This document shows positions 18,771-27,355 of a stretch of 64,000 nucleotides of DNA, piece after piece. Both the position numbers and the translations under genes were made by a program. Source of the stretch: an uncultured Sutterella sp. (GTDB lineage: Bacteria; Pseudomonadota; Gammaproteobacteria; Burkholderiales; Burkholderiaceae_F); the NCBI GenBank assembly GCA_937906995.1, contig CALESB010000008.1, forward strand, positions 53,203-117,202, given 5' to 3'. The notes beneath the pieces were generated by a model. It was not told the DNA's origin. It saw only the letters and a program-made list of their open reading frames with translations, and made no database searches. Each line of letters opens with the position of its first letter. Position 1 is the first letter of the stretch.

Positions 18771-19691
18771 TTAAAGCCAAAGGATGCTAGCGTGAAGAAG
18801 AGCACCCAATGTCAAACTCAATGCAAAGGTTACTTCAAGTTTGACAGTGGCAAAAAGCGTATTGTTTAGAGCCTCTCCATTAAGTAGTTCCAATTGCTTT
18901 GGAAGAGGTGCAGCTTTGGGTAGAGTAGCTAAAACTAGCAAATATGGGTATCGTGTGGGATCAATTACGACCATAGAGACGATCAGAATGTAAGGCATAA
19001 AGATCATTAGTTTATAAGTAGCTAATGCTTTTCTTTTCCCTAAAACAACACAAAGTGTTTTTCGACCAATAGAGGCGTCATGAATGCGATCTCTAAAGTT
19101 GTTAACACATAGAACCGCTGAAGCAATAAGGCCAAGTGCTATGCTAACAACAACGACATACCAAGAGAGGGTTTGTTGTTGTAAGTAATAAGTCCCACAG
19201 GTGGCGACTAATCCAAAAAATATCAAAACCGTCAGCTCACCAAAAGGCGTGTATGCAATTGGTTTGGGGCCCCCCATGTAGAGATAGGCGGCCGCAACCG
19301 AAAAGACGGTAATTGCCAGAAAAAACCATTCAGTTAAATAGATAAAGTAGCCAGTAATGAGCAAAGCAACTAAGGCTAATATTTTGATGGCATTTTCAAC
19401 ACTATTAACACTTAATAATCCGAGGGATGTCGCTCTTGGTAATCCTTTTCTATTGGTTCTTTCCGCTTTGCGTTTTGTATATCCTGCATCATTTTCCATG
19501 TTAGTAATGGCCTGCATTAATATAGCCAAGACAACCGTTAATGTAGCCGTTACAGGATAAAAATGCCCAGTGTCTGACAGTGAAATTGCAATAGCAGCAA
19601 ACACCGGTGCAACAGCAACCCCAAAAGTTTTAGGACGTATGGCAATTAACCAAGCTTCTAGCGAGTTTGGTTTTATTGAGTTTACATTCAC
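18771..19691 (-). CDS. menA: 1,4-dihydroxy-2-naphthoate prenyltransferase MenA-like (UbiA family)
   Basis: 306 residues with about eight to nine membrane segments. It probably attaches a polyprenyl chain to dihydroxynaphthoate in menaquinone synthesis. The N-terminal AIRPKTFGVAVAPV and the second Asp motif NNFRDRIHDASIGRKTL (from Asn197) are typical. The first Asp motif reads NMENDAGYTKRKAERTNRKGLPRA (Asn67, Asp68), less acidic than NDxxD..D in E. coli. I recall a similar form in other betaproteobacterial proteins, but the exact substrate is less certain. It starts with GTG 2 nt after the ybeD stop. Confidence 0.78.
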   Translation of the reverse strand: MNVNSIKPNSLEAWLIAIRPKTFGVAVAPVFAAIAISLSDTGHFYPVTATLTVVLAILMQAITNMENDAGYTKRKAERTNRKGLPRATSLGLLSVNSVENAIKILALVALLITGYFIYLTEWFFLAITVFSVAAAYLYMGGPKPIAYTPFGELTVLIFFGLVATCGTYYLQQQTLSWYVVVVSIALGLIASAVLCVNNFRDRIHDASIGRKTLCVVLGKRKALATYKLMIFMPYILIVSMVVIDPTRYPYLLVLATLPKAAPLPKQLELLNGEALNNTLFATVKLEVTFALSLTLGALLHASILWL

Positions 19692-19693
19692 GA

Positions 19694-19960
19694 TTACAAA
19701 ACCACTTTAACCATGGGGTGTGAGGTGAGTGCTCGATAAATGTTGTCTAAATGCTCGCGGCTTGTTGTATGCACAACAACATTTAGACCCTGGTAATTTC
19801 CTTTTGCGCTATCTCTGGTTGTGATGCTCTTTACGTCAAATGTTGGATCAAATTGCTTAATCACTTCAGCAATTGTTGGTGCAAAATCAGGGTGTTTCAA
19901 TCCCATAACTTTGATGGGGAAATGACAAGGGAATTCAATAAGTTCTTGTGGTTCATTCAT
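19694..19960 (-). CDS. ybeD: YbeD (DUF493) family protein
   Basis: 88 residues of the small YbeD family, which has an ACT-like alpha-beta fold (FPIKVMG near the start and a VVVHTTSREHLDNIYRAL helix). In many proteobacteria ybeD sits between dacA and lipB. Here it sits between a dacA homologue and menA, and lipB and lipA are absent. The function is unknown; a regulatory role is a guess from the fold. Confidence 0.85.
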   Translation of the reverse strand: MNEPQELIEFPCHFPIKVMGLKHPDFAPTIAEVIKQFDPTFDVKSITTRDSAKGNYQGLNVVVHTTSREHLDNIYRALTSHPMVKVVL

Positions 19961-19974
19961 TTAAAAGTTCCTTA

Positions 19975-21171
19975 TTAGTGCAAGCCTAAAAAGCGTTTCA
20001 CACGGTGCAGTAATCGATCCCAAAATGTTGTACGTTGAACGTCATGTTGGGCAATAAGTTCACTATGTGCTACTTCTTTTCCATTAAAAAAGACAGAGAT
20101 ATCTCCAAGTTTTTCCCCTTCTTTAATCGGGGCAACAAGGGGGTCAAGCCGTTTTAGTTTAACTGAAAAGCCTTTCTCTCCTTGCTTTAAAATCGCAGCT
20201 CGTGGAAGTGTGACATAAAGATTCTCTTTTACACCCCCTCGAACTTTTGCATTATCAGCACCCTCTACTGCAATACGTTCAATGGTTTCACCGGCTGGGT
20301 AGATTAGTAGCGTTTTATAGTTATCCGCTCCCCAGCTCATCAACTTCATCATATTATCGGTATGTTGATGTATGCTCTCGTCTCCCATAGTGATGCCAAT
20401 TAATTCTCGAGAGTATCGCGTACCACTTTCCTCAAAGTCTCTCGAGTAGAAAATAACACTTGTTAGGTGTTTTTGCTCGAAGTCGGAGCTATGTATACCC
20501 TTAATGGAGTTATTTCTCCATAAAAGGGCATTAGAGTTTTTATGTTGCAACACACCATTATGAAGTGTTTTTTGGGTCCAAATGTCGTTTAGGGATGGGT
20601 ACTCATTTAAAAGAGCATTAGTTAAAAGTAATGTATCTGAGGCACATGTGTATTGCTCTTTATCATTGGTTCCTATTGGAAATGTATAGTGGGTATTTTT
20701 CATGCCAAGTTGTTTGGCATTTTTATTCATTTCCTCAACAAAGCGTTCAATGGTTTGACTTAGCCCCTCAGCTAAGGCAATTGCCGCATCATTTGCTCCC
20801 ATAATTGCAACAGCTTTGATGAGTTCTAGAACCGTAATGGATTTATCGGGCTCTAAATAGTAGCGAGAGGCATTTAAAGGCGGAATAGATAGAGCATCAT
20901 TGTTGATAGCAATGGAATCACTAGCCTTAATAGATTTTTCATCCATTAATTTTTCTGCTGTGTAAACGACCATCAACAAAACACTGTTTCCAGGGTTGAC
21001 TCGAGCATTTTCATGGTGTGAAGCCAATCGAGTATTCGTTAGACGGTCTACTAAAATCCAGGAGTCGGAGGATAGTGTTGGAGCCTGCTCAGCAAATGTC
21101 GTACTAGTCAACAAAAACAAAAAAAGTGAGGTAAGAACAAGGAAAAGTCGTTTTACCATACAAAATGCCAT
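19975..21171 (-). CDS. DacA-type D-Ala-D-Ala carboxypeptidase homologue without catalytic motifs
   Basis: 398 residues aligning end to end with PBP5/6: signal peptide to about residue 27, transpeptidase-like domain, the beta domain (LYVTLPRAAILK) and a C-terminal amphipathic anchor (FWDRLLHRVKRFLGLH). All three catalytic motifs are changed. SxxK reads SVLL (63-66, no Lys), SxN reads GAN (125-127, no Ser) and KTG reads HSS (227-229). The frame is open and surrounding residues are conserved, so it looks like a retained pseudoenzyme, perhaps peptidoglycan-binding or scaffolding, not a decaying gene. A second start at residue 5 (21159) is possible. It is followed by ybeD after 14 nt, the usual partner. 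Confidence 0.85.
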   Translation of the reverse strand: MAFCMVKRLFLVLTSLFLFLLTSTTFAEQAPTLSSDSWILVDRLTNTRLASHHENARVNPGNSVLLMVVYTAEKLMDEKSIKASDSIAINNDALSIPPLNASRYYLEPDKSITVLELIKAVAIMGANDAAIALAEGLSQTIERFVEEMNKNAKQLGMKNTHYTFPIGTNDKEQYTCASDTLLLTNALLNEYPSLNDIWTQKTLHNGVLQHKNSNALLWRNNSIKGIHSSDFEQKHLTSVIFYSRDFEESGTRYSRELIGITMGDESIHQHTDNMMKLMSWGADNYKTLLIYPAGETIERIAVEGADNAKVRGGVKENLYVTLPRAAILKQGEKGFSVKLKRLDPLVAPIKEGEKLGDISVFFNGKEVAHSELIAQHDVQRTTFWDRLLHRVKRFLGLH

Positions 21172-21337
21172 TCAATGATTCATAAGTAAACAGAGTATTT
21201 TAACCTAAATAGCTGTCTGTCCCATTGATTTTTATACGATATCTGGCGAAGATTTTCTAGAAATGTAAACTACTGAAGGTATCGTGACTGTATGAAAATT
21301 TAGATGATATACAACTCAATTATCTCAAGTGAAAATT

Positions 21338-22102
21338 ATGAATAATGATTGGTATGCAAATTTTGAAATTGATGAGTTTTATGTGGAGGAGACTGGATCA
21401 ACTAACTCTGATTTACTGAGTTATGCTCACTCACATCGAATAACCCGTCCTCGTTTACTTTGTGCACGCCACCAAACAGCAGGAAGGGGAACTCATGGGC
21501 GAGAGTGGAAAAGTCTAGGAAAGTCACTAACCTTTTCCATTGCAATTCCCATTGATGGAGATCTTAAAAATTGGGTAGGAGTAACTTTAGCTGTGGGGGT
21601 GTCAATTGCCAAGATGTATCAATCTTTTGATGTTCCGGCTAAGGTGAAATGGCCTAATGATATTTTGTTGTTTGATAAAAAACTTTCAGGTATCTTAATA
21701 GAAGTTACTCAGGATATTGATAAGAAGTGGGTTTTAATTATTGGGGTTGGAACTAATTGCGTCAGAGAGTGTCATGAGGAGCTAGAAATAGGATATGGAG
21801 TTTCTTTCCTTTCTGATGTAATTAAGGTTGATGACCTGAGGCTGTGGCAGACACGCATTTCACAAGCAATATTATCTGCAGTTATCCAAATGGGTAAAAA
21901 TGGTCTTGTTTCGATATGCTCTACTTGGGATACAATTTCGGCATATCCCAATGAGACTGTATGGGTTATGGAGGAGGGCAAACCTAGTTATCAGGCAATT
22001 CTGAAAGGTATTGATAATCAAGGTTGTCTGTTAATTCAAACATCCAATGGCGTGAAGTCGTTGATGTCTGGGACAATTAGTCTTAGGAAAGTTAATAAGT
22101 GA
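21338..22102 (+). CDS. birA: biotin--[acetyl-CoA-carboxylase] ligase (monofunctional BirA)
   Basis: 254 residues from the ATG at 21338; a GTG three codons upstream (21329) is possible. The biotin-AMP loop is GRGTHGREW, followed by KWPNDIL and KLSGILIE. There is no N-terminal helix-turn-helix, so it ligates biotin to the carboxyl carrier protein but should not repress a biotin operon. It overlaps coaX by 4 nt (GTGA), as in other Burkholderiales. Confidence 0.93.
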   Translation: MNNDWYANFEIDEFYVEETGSTNSDLLSYAHSHRITRPRLLCARHQTAGRGTHGREWKSLGKSLTFSIAIPIDGDLKNWVGVTLAVGVSIAKMYQSFDVPAKVKWPNDILLFDKKLSGILIEVTQDIDKKWVLIIGVGTNCVRECHEELEIGYGVSFLSDVIKVDDLRLWQTRISQAILSAVIQMGKNGLVSICSTWDTISAYPNETVWVMEEGKPSYQAILKGIDNQGCLLIQTSNGVKSLMSGTISLRKVNK

Positions 22103-22863
22103 ATTTATTAGTTGATTTGGGCAATACGGCCTTAAAGTGGGCCACTTCTGATGATCCTGAGTCGCCTCATACGATTGTTCATGGAGGTACCCACCATTTT
22201 ATTGATCGTTTGCTAGCATCTCTTAAGGACCAAAATTTTGATCGAGTTGTGGGCTGTTCAGTGGCCTCTAGAGATTTAACTTTTTCAGTTAAGCATACAT
22301 TGGAGATGGCCGGGCACAAGGTTGATTGGCTAAAAGCTCAAGAACGTTTTGATGGGCGATTTTCTATAGTTAATCAGTATAAAAATCCTCAACAATTAGG
22401 GAGTGATCGTTGGCATGCTGCTATAGGCGCTTCGTATTTTTTACCGAATCGGCCTCTACTTGTGGTGCATGTCGGTACCGCAACAACTGTTGATACTGTT
22501 TATCCAAGTGAAGATGGTCAAATGATTTTTGCCGGCGGGCGAATTTCTCCGGGTGTAGGATTAATGAGAGATAGTCTTGTGAGTGGGACCGCAACCCTAC
22601 CTAAGGCAGATGGTCATTACGAAGATATACCAACCGATACCATGAGTGCCATTGTGACGGGAATTTTAGATGCACAATTGGGTCTTATTGAACGTGGAAT
22701 GAGGATGATGCAAAGGCGGGGATTTGAACCTACTCTTGTATTGGCAGGAGGTGCTGCTGCTGTATTTTCTCCGTATTTATTGAAAGAATTTCCTCAAAGT
22801 ATCGTTAAACATAATCTCGTATTAAAAGGCTTAGCCCTAAGAGTGACAGAGAGCAAGTTATGA
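22099..22863 (+). CDS. coaX: type III pantothenate kinase
   Basis: 254 residues with the ASKHA-fold phosphate motif DLGNTALKW at the N-terminus, HVGTATTVDTV in the middle and ISPGVGLMRDSL. It catalyses the first step of coenzyme A synthesis and is not CoA-inhibited in this family. It starts with GTG overlapping the birA stop, and its own stop overlaps the next ATG by 4 nt, so the three genes form a tight operon. Confidence 0.95.
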   Translation: MNLLVDLGNTALKWATSDDPESPHTIVHGGTHHFIDRLLASLKDQNFDRVVGCSVASRDLTFSVKHTLEMAGHKVDWLKAQERFDGRFSIVNQYKNPQQLGSDRWHAAIGASYFLPNRPLLVVHVGTATTVDTVYPSEDGQMIFAGGRISPGVGLMRDSLVSGTATLPKADGHYEDIPTDTMSAIVTGILDAQLGLIERGMRMMQRRGFEPTLVLAGGAAAVFSPYLLKEFPQSIVKHNLVLKGLALRVTESKL

Positions 22864-23615
22864 AATATTTAGCGATTGTTTTATCTATGCTTGCAGTCGG
22901 TCTATATACTTGGCCATTCATTAGCGCATTCTTGGGGGAACATTATGAAAGTACCTCATCAGACAAAGAAGTCTTTCCTCAAGCAATGATGAATATCCAA
23001 CCTGTTGGAGACGTGTTGGATTTGCAAAAAGAATTGGCTCAAGAGCATCCTGTTCCAACTAATGATAAAGCGTCGGAGCGCTCTGATACTCAGCAAAATA
23101 GTTTATTTTCACAAGTAAAGCTGCCAACGGAGGAGAAACAGTCAGAGCTAGCTTCTCAAGGTATTTGTTTGAAAATAGGTCCAGTTAGTACTTCTCAATT
23201 ACCATTAATTAATCAAAGTGTTGAGATGAGCAATCTCTTGGAAAGAATAAATGTGGAGCCAATCTTAGGACCTGACCATTGGGTTGTTTTTCTAATTCCA
23301 TCGCACAGTTTAATTGGAGCCCAATCTCAAGCTGAACAGATGAGAAAAAATGGGTATAAAACTGCCAAAGTTATTGAAACGGGGCCGCTAATGAATGGGG
23401 TTAGTTTGGGGAATTTTGTAGAAGAGGAGCAGGCCCAAGCCTTTTATGAGCAAGTAAAGAATAAAACGCAGCTTCAAGGACTACGAGTTACTCGGATGAT
23501 TGGTGAGCCAACAAATAAAGTATTTTTGCTGTTCACCAACCTTTCTCAAGAGCAAGCAAAACAAGTCCAGGTTCTAGGACAGCGCCATAACCAAAAGATA
23601 ACACCTTGTTTTTAA
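22860..23615 (+). CDS. membrane-anchored SPOR-like domain protein
   Basis: 251 residues. One N-terminal membrane anchor (about 4-24) is followed by an acidic, low-complexity linker (about 28-100). A C-terminal domain resembles SPOR repeats (WVVFLIPSHSLIGAQSQAEQMRKNGY, LGNFVEEEQAQAFYEQVKN). SPOR domains bind denuded glycan at the septum. Its place behind birA-coaX is the same as in other Burkholderiales, where the third gene is annotated as a SPOR protein. The domain is divergent, so the call rests partly on context. Confidence 0.7.
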   Translation: MKYLAIVLSMLAVGLYTWPFISAFLGEHYESTSSDKEVFPQAMMNIQPVGDVLDLQKELAQEHPVPTNDKASERSDTQQNSLFSQVKLPTEEKQSELASQGICLKIGPVSTSQLPLINQSVEMSNLLERINVEPILGPDHWVVFLIPSHSLIGAQSQAEQMRKNGYKTAKVIETGPLMNGVSLGNFVEEEQAQAFYEQVKNKTQLQGLRVTRMIGEPTNKVFLLFTNLSQEQAKQVQVLGQRHNQKITPCF

Positions 23616-23628
23616 TGATTGTGCAAAC

Positions 23629-24066
23629 TTACTTTTGGTGTTCAAACTCTTTCGTCAATCGTATTGGCAATGCCTGGATTAAACGTGTCGATAGGATTTT
23701 GCGTTGTTGTAACATATCTTCGTTAACAAGTCTTTGTTGAGTGCCCCAAACGGATTCTGGGAAGTGAGAGTCATCTTTGTATCGAGGAATAATGTGCCAG
23801 TGTAAATGGGGTACCATGTTGCCAAATTGTGCCCAATTAATCTTATCGGGAGTCATTGTTTCTCGCATTACACATTCAATAATATTTAAGACTTGAAATA
23901 AATGCAGACGGTCTTGCTCGGAGAGATCTGAAACTTCTGCAACATGATCTTTCCAAATAACTCTCAGAAAACCTGGGAACAAGGGCTCATTAGCTTCAAT
24001 AATAAAAAGCTTATCATTGTGCCATAAGGCTTGTTCAGGATTTTTATGGCAAAGTTCACATGTCAT
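23629..24066 (-). CDS. HIT family hydrolase
   Basis: 145 residues. The histidine triad is HLHWH (87-91), followed by IIPRY. An N-terminal CELC (Cys3, Cys6) may bind zinc. The family hydrolyses dinucleoside polyphosphates or nucleotide phosphoramidates, and the WGTQQR region is seen in proteobacterial Ap4A-hydrolase-like HIT proteins. It runs convergent to the SPOR gene and is separated by 31 nt from the next upstream gene on its strand. Confidence 0.9.
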   Translation of the reverse strand: MTCELCHKNPEQALWHNDKLFIIEANEPLFPGFLRVIWKDHVAEVSDLSEQDRLHLFQVLNIIECVMRETMTPDKINWAQFGNMVPHLHWHIIPRYKDDSHFPESVWGTQQRLVNEDMLQQRKILSTRLIQALPIRLTKEFEHQK

Positions 24067-24097
24067 GACAATATCCTCGAAAATTTTTGGTTTGTTG

Positions 24098-24352
24098 TTA
24101 ATGGATGGGGCGGAAGTAAGAACCGCTTTTAATGACTTCCCCCGCGATCAGCTCTACAGCGCCAGCACCATCATCAATCATTTTATAATCCCACTTTTTT
24201 CTGCCATTGGAGTCTTCTAGCCAAACAGCAACGGGCCAATCTAACTCATCTAGGTTTGCATTGATAAAGTCCTTGGCCTCTAATTCTGTTGCAAAGTTTT
24301 CTACGAAGTCACCATAATCGACAATAACTTCTGTTACAACGTCTCGTCTCAT
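24098..24352 (-). CDS. conserved-looking small acidic protein, unknown function
   Basis: 84 residues from the ATG at 24352 (MRRDVVTEVIVDYGDF), preceded by AAGG inside the end of the M20 gene. A longer frame reaching upstream lacks this ribosome site. It is acidic, with a central VAVWLEDSNGRKKWDYKMIDDG segment and no signal peptide or membrane segment. I do not recognise the family. It lies 1 nt downstream of the M20 peptidase stop, so it is almost surely co-expressed with rlpA and that peptidase. Confidence 0.7.
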   Translation of the reverse strand: MRRDVVTEVIVDYGDFVENFATELEAKDFINANLDELDWPVAVWLEDSNGRKKWDYKMIDDGAGAVELIAGEVIKSGSYFRPIH

Positions 24353-24353
24353 A

Positions 24354-25742
24354 CTAAGCCTTTGATAAAACAATAGAGATGGTTTGTATTAGTTGTTGCA
24401 CATAACGAATGTTTAGTGATTCATCCGGTGCGTGAGCATTGGAATGAGGTCCAAGAACTCCAATTAATACAATTTCAGTGGCAGGGAATAGCTCTTCAAA
24501 TTTTGGAACAAAACCAATAGAGGCTCCTTGGCCGTTTGCAAGAGTCTTTTTGTTGAAGACATCAAATGCAGCCTCAGAAAATAATCTTTCAAATTTTCCC
24601 TTTTGAGCAGGAGCACTCCAGCCAGGGTTACATTCTAGGTCGTTCCAAACTGTTTGGCAGCCGTATGGGATATCCTGAGTTAGGCATCGAACAATATCCT
24701 TCATCGCCTGATTCATATCGATGTTGGGAGGTGTTCTAAATGATAAGCGCAATGCAACTTGCCCCTGAATCACATTACCAGCATCTTTGATACTTGGTAT
24801 GCCATCGATACCAATAATGGTAAGTGTAGGTTCCCAAATTGAGTGTATTAAGTTTTCATGATTGTTAGCGTGTTTGGGGCAAACACCAGGTAGCAATGGG
24901 GCCGATTTCCAAATGTTGTTTCCTAATTCATTAGCAACTTCTTTGAGCTGTTGAATGCGAAGTTCTGGAATTATGGTGTGCAATGATTCAAGCAGAATCC
25001 TACCGGTGATTGGATCATGAATTCTAGCAACTAGAGCTTGTGCAATGCTTAACGGATCAGGAGTAAGACCTGAGAAGGTCCCGGAGTGAATGCCAAAGTC
25101 CATGGCTTTGACAGTTAGAGTACCAGTAATTGTGCCTCGTAATGAGGTGTTGAGCCATAATCGCTCATAGTCGCCACACTGATTATCTAAAATAATAAAA
25201 CACTCGGGTGAGCCAACTCTCTCTTTAAGAGCTAAAAGATAGTCTGGAAGATCTTCTGAACCAGACTCTTCTTGTGTTTCAAAAATAGCAACAATGCGAG
25301 GGTAAGGCATCTTGCAACGCTGAAGCCCCTTAATTGCGGTAATCATGGCATAAACACTATAGCCATCATCACTAGCACCACGCCCGTAAAGGTATTCGCC
25401 CTCTAAAACTGGCGTCCATGGTCCAAGCCCATCTCTCCATCCTGTTGCTTCAGGTTGTTTATCTAGGTGGCCATAAAATGCAATAGTCTTATCGTTATCT
25501 TGATGGCCTTCAATTTCAACGAAAAGACAAGGTGTTTTCCCATCAAACTCAAGGATTTCACATTTGGCTTCAGGGACCGCTTTACGTATCCAGTCAGCAG
25601 CGAGTTTGCAAGCACCTTTTAAATAACCGTTTTCTTTCCATTGTGGGTCAAACGCCGTGGATTTTGAGGGTAATCGGATGAAATCCATTAAGGCAGGTTG
25701 AGCTTCTTTCAACCAAAATTCTTGAATTGATTCTTTAAGCAT
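24354..25742 (-). CDS. M20 family dipeptidase (carnosinase-like)
   Basis: 462 residues with the two-zinc M20 ligands: His in YGHLDKQ, bridging Asp in RGASDDG, catalytic Glu pair in ETQEESGS, Asp in ILDNQCGD, and a late His in LGPHSNAHAPDE. The insertion between is the dimerisation lid domain (SGTFSGLTPDPLSIA). Close relatives cleave dipeptides such as Cys-Gly or beta-Ala-His. No signal peptide is seen, so it is cytoplasmic. The start codon directly abuts the rlpA stop, coupling it to a peptidoglycan enzyme; a role in recycling peptides is a guess. Confidence 0.88.
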   Translation of the reverse strand: MLKESIQEFWLKEAQPALMDFIRLPSKSTAFDPQWKENGYLKGACKLAADWIRKAVPEAKCEILEFDGKTPCLFVEIEGHQDNDKTIAFYGHLDKQPEATGWRDGLGPWTPVLEGEYLYGRGASDDGYSVYAMITAIKGLQRCKMPYPRIVAIFETQEESGSEDLPDYLLALKERVGSPECFIILDNQCGDYERLWLNTSLRGTITGTLTVKAMDFGIHSGTFSGLTPDPLSIAQALVARIHDPITGRILLESLHTIIPELRIQQLKEVANELGNNIWKSAPLLPGVCPKHANNHENLIHSIWEPTLTIIGIDGIPSIKDAGNVIQGQVALRLSFRTPPNIDMNQAMKDIVRCLTQDIPYGCQTVWNDLECNPGWSAPAQKGKFERLFSEAAFDVFNKKTLANGQGASIGFVPKFEELFPATEIVLIGVLGPHSNAHAPDESLNIRYVQQLIQTISIVLSKA

Positions 25743-26861
25743 TTATGGCACCATCATAGGGACAAATTTCTTACCATAGGATTGTTCAACTTGAAGAGCC
25801 TTAACTGTGGCCTCGTCTTTTGTTAAAAAGTTGCCGAATAGGACTTTGTATAAGTTACCCTCTTGTCGAACAACAATGTTTTCTCCTATTTCATTTTTTA
25901 AATTTTGGGCAAAATTTTGAGCATTTACTTCTGAGCCAAATGCGCCGGCTTGTAGGCACCAAGAGCCCTTAGTTACAACCGGTGAAGACGGTAGTGCTAC
26001 TTCAGTACTAACCATTTCGTGTTGGGCCACCTCTGTTAAATTGACTGCTCCTTGAAGATCTTCGGGGACGTTGCTATGGCTTGGCGGCGTTATCTGAGAA
26101 CTATTGCCTTGTATGGCCGGTTGCTGAGTTGCTTCTATTGGACGCAAGGGCTCTTGTATTGTTGGTGTCGGTTGTTTGGTAGGTGCAATACTATTGCTAT
26201 TAGTAGCATTTGCCGCAGCTCCAATAATGGTGGCAATCGCTAAGGCATCAGCTTGACTAGAAGAGTTGTCAGCAAGGCTGACCTTAGAAAAAGAGGAAGG
26301 AACTCGACCAGCTCGAATATCAGCCATTCGAATTCGTTCAACTTTGACTCGTGCGGTTCCTTTATTGACATAACCAAGTTTGCTGGCAGCAGCATAGGAG
26401 AGATCGATAACGCGGTTATCCACAAATGGACCACGATCGTTGACTCTCACAATAACACTTCGACCATTTTCTAAATTGGTTACTTTTGCATAGCTGGGTA
26501 ACTCCATTGTCTTGTGAGCGGCACTCATGGAGTACATGTTGTAGATTTCACCTGTCGATGTCTTTTTTCCGTGAAACATCTTCCCATACCAAGACGCCTG
26601 ACCAGTTTGCACCATAGGCTGATCGCCAGTAATGGGTGAGTAACGTTTTCCCTTAACTTTATAAGGACGATTGGCAAACTTGTGAGGTGGTTCGTATTTG
26701 GGTTTGGCATTGGGGGTATTTTTAAACGAATTTGCTAAAAGTGAGCCGCCACTCGGAGGGCCGTCGTTTTTGTAATAACCCCCACGGTTAGAACCACAAG
26801 CAGACAAAAGCAAGCAACACACAATAGTGATTGTAGACAACAAAATAGACTTAAATCGCAT
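25743..26861 (-). CDS. rlpA: RlpA family septal-ring lipoprotein (lytic transglycosylase)
   Basis: 372 residues. The signal sequence ends in LSAC, so it is a lipoprotein. A double-psi beta barrel runs from about 88 to 180 (GQASWYGKMFHGKKTSTGE, RVNDRGPFVDNRVIDLS), containing the conserved Asp of RlpA transglycosylases. A Pro/Gln/Thr-rich linker follows, then a C-terminal SPOR domain (WCLQAGAFGSEVNAQNFAQNL to the end). It localises to division sites and cleaves denuded glycan strands. It is first in an operon with the M20 dipeptidase and the small gene at 24098. Confidence 0.92.
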   Translation of the reverse strand: MRFKSILLSTITIVCCLLLSACGSNRGGYYKNDGPPSGGSLLANSFKNTPNAKPKYEPPHKFANRPYKVKGKRYSPITGDQPMVQTGQASWYGKMFHGKKTSTGEIYNMYSMSAAHKTMELPSYAKVTNLENGRSVIVRVNDRGPFVDNRVIDLSYAAASKLGYVNKGTARVKVERIRMADIRAGRVPSSFSKVSLADNSSSQADALAIATIIGAAANATNSNSIAPTKQPTPTIQEPLRPIEATQQPAIQGNSSQITPPSHSNVPEDLQGAVNLTEVAQHEMVSTEVALPSSPVVTKGSWCLQAGAFGSEVNAQNFAQNLKNEIGENIVVRQEGNLYKVLFGNFLTKDEATVKALQVEQSYGKKFVPMMVP

Positions 26862-27067
26862 AAGGAACCCATCAACACATGAATCAGATGATTATCATTG
26901 ATTACAGAGGTGATTGCAATCAGTGCCTGTAACAAGCAGTATCGATACAAATGCCTCGAAATTTATCTCCAACTCTTTAGAATTGGGCTAAAACTCGCTA
27001 AAATCAATCAGTTATTTTGAACCAATCCACCGACAAGATGCGGTGGTTTCGTATTTTGGAAATTCTT

Positions 27068-27355
27068 ATGACTTTGGCTCTCGAAGATATTCGCCGTATC
27101 GCCGATTTAAGTCATCTCTCAATTGATGATGAACAAGCGGTCCGTATTCAAGGTGAACTCAATAATATTTTTCAAATGATCGAGCGCATTCAAGCCGTTG
27201 ATACGACTGACGTTGAACCAATGCCTCATCCTCATGACGGTGTGCAACGTTTGCGAGAAGATGTTGTTCGTGAACAAAATGATCGCGAAAACAATATGAA
27301 AAATGCTCCCGAACAATCTGAAGGTCATTTCTTAGTTCCGCAGGTGATTGAATAA
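27068..27355 (+). CDS. gatC: Asp/Glu-tRNA amidotransferase subunit C
   Basis: 95 residues from the ATG at 27068, chosen because the product then starts MTLALEDIRRIADLSHL like other GatC proteins; an upstream frame extension to 27017 is not needed. The C-terminal region has LREDVV near the middle and ends FLVPQVIE. GatC wraps and stabilises the GatA-GatB complex that amidates Glu-tRNA(Gln) and Asp-tRNA(Asn). The stop codon shares a base with the gatA start. Confidence 0.95.
   Translation: MTLALEDIRRIADLSHLSIDDEQAVRIQGELNNIFQMIERIQAVDTTDVEPMPHPHDGVQRLREDVVREQNDRENNMKNAPEQSEGHFLVPQVIE

Noticed and set aside
19975..21171. Labelling the dacA homologue a pseudogene
   Set aside because: The frame is complete with signal peptide and anchor preserved; changes are confined to catalytic motifs, so it is kept as a CDS.
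26569..26578. Third parS-like sequence within rlpA
   Set aside because: Only the right half (CCGTGAAACA) matches; the left arm is not palindromic.
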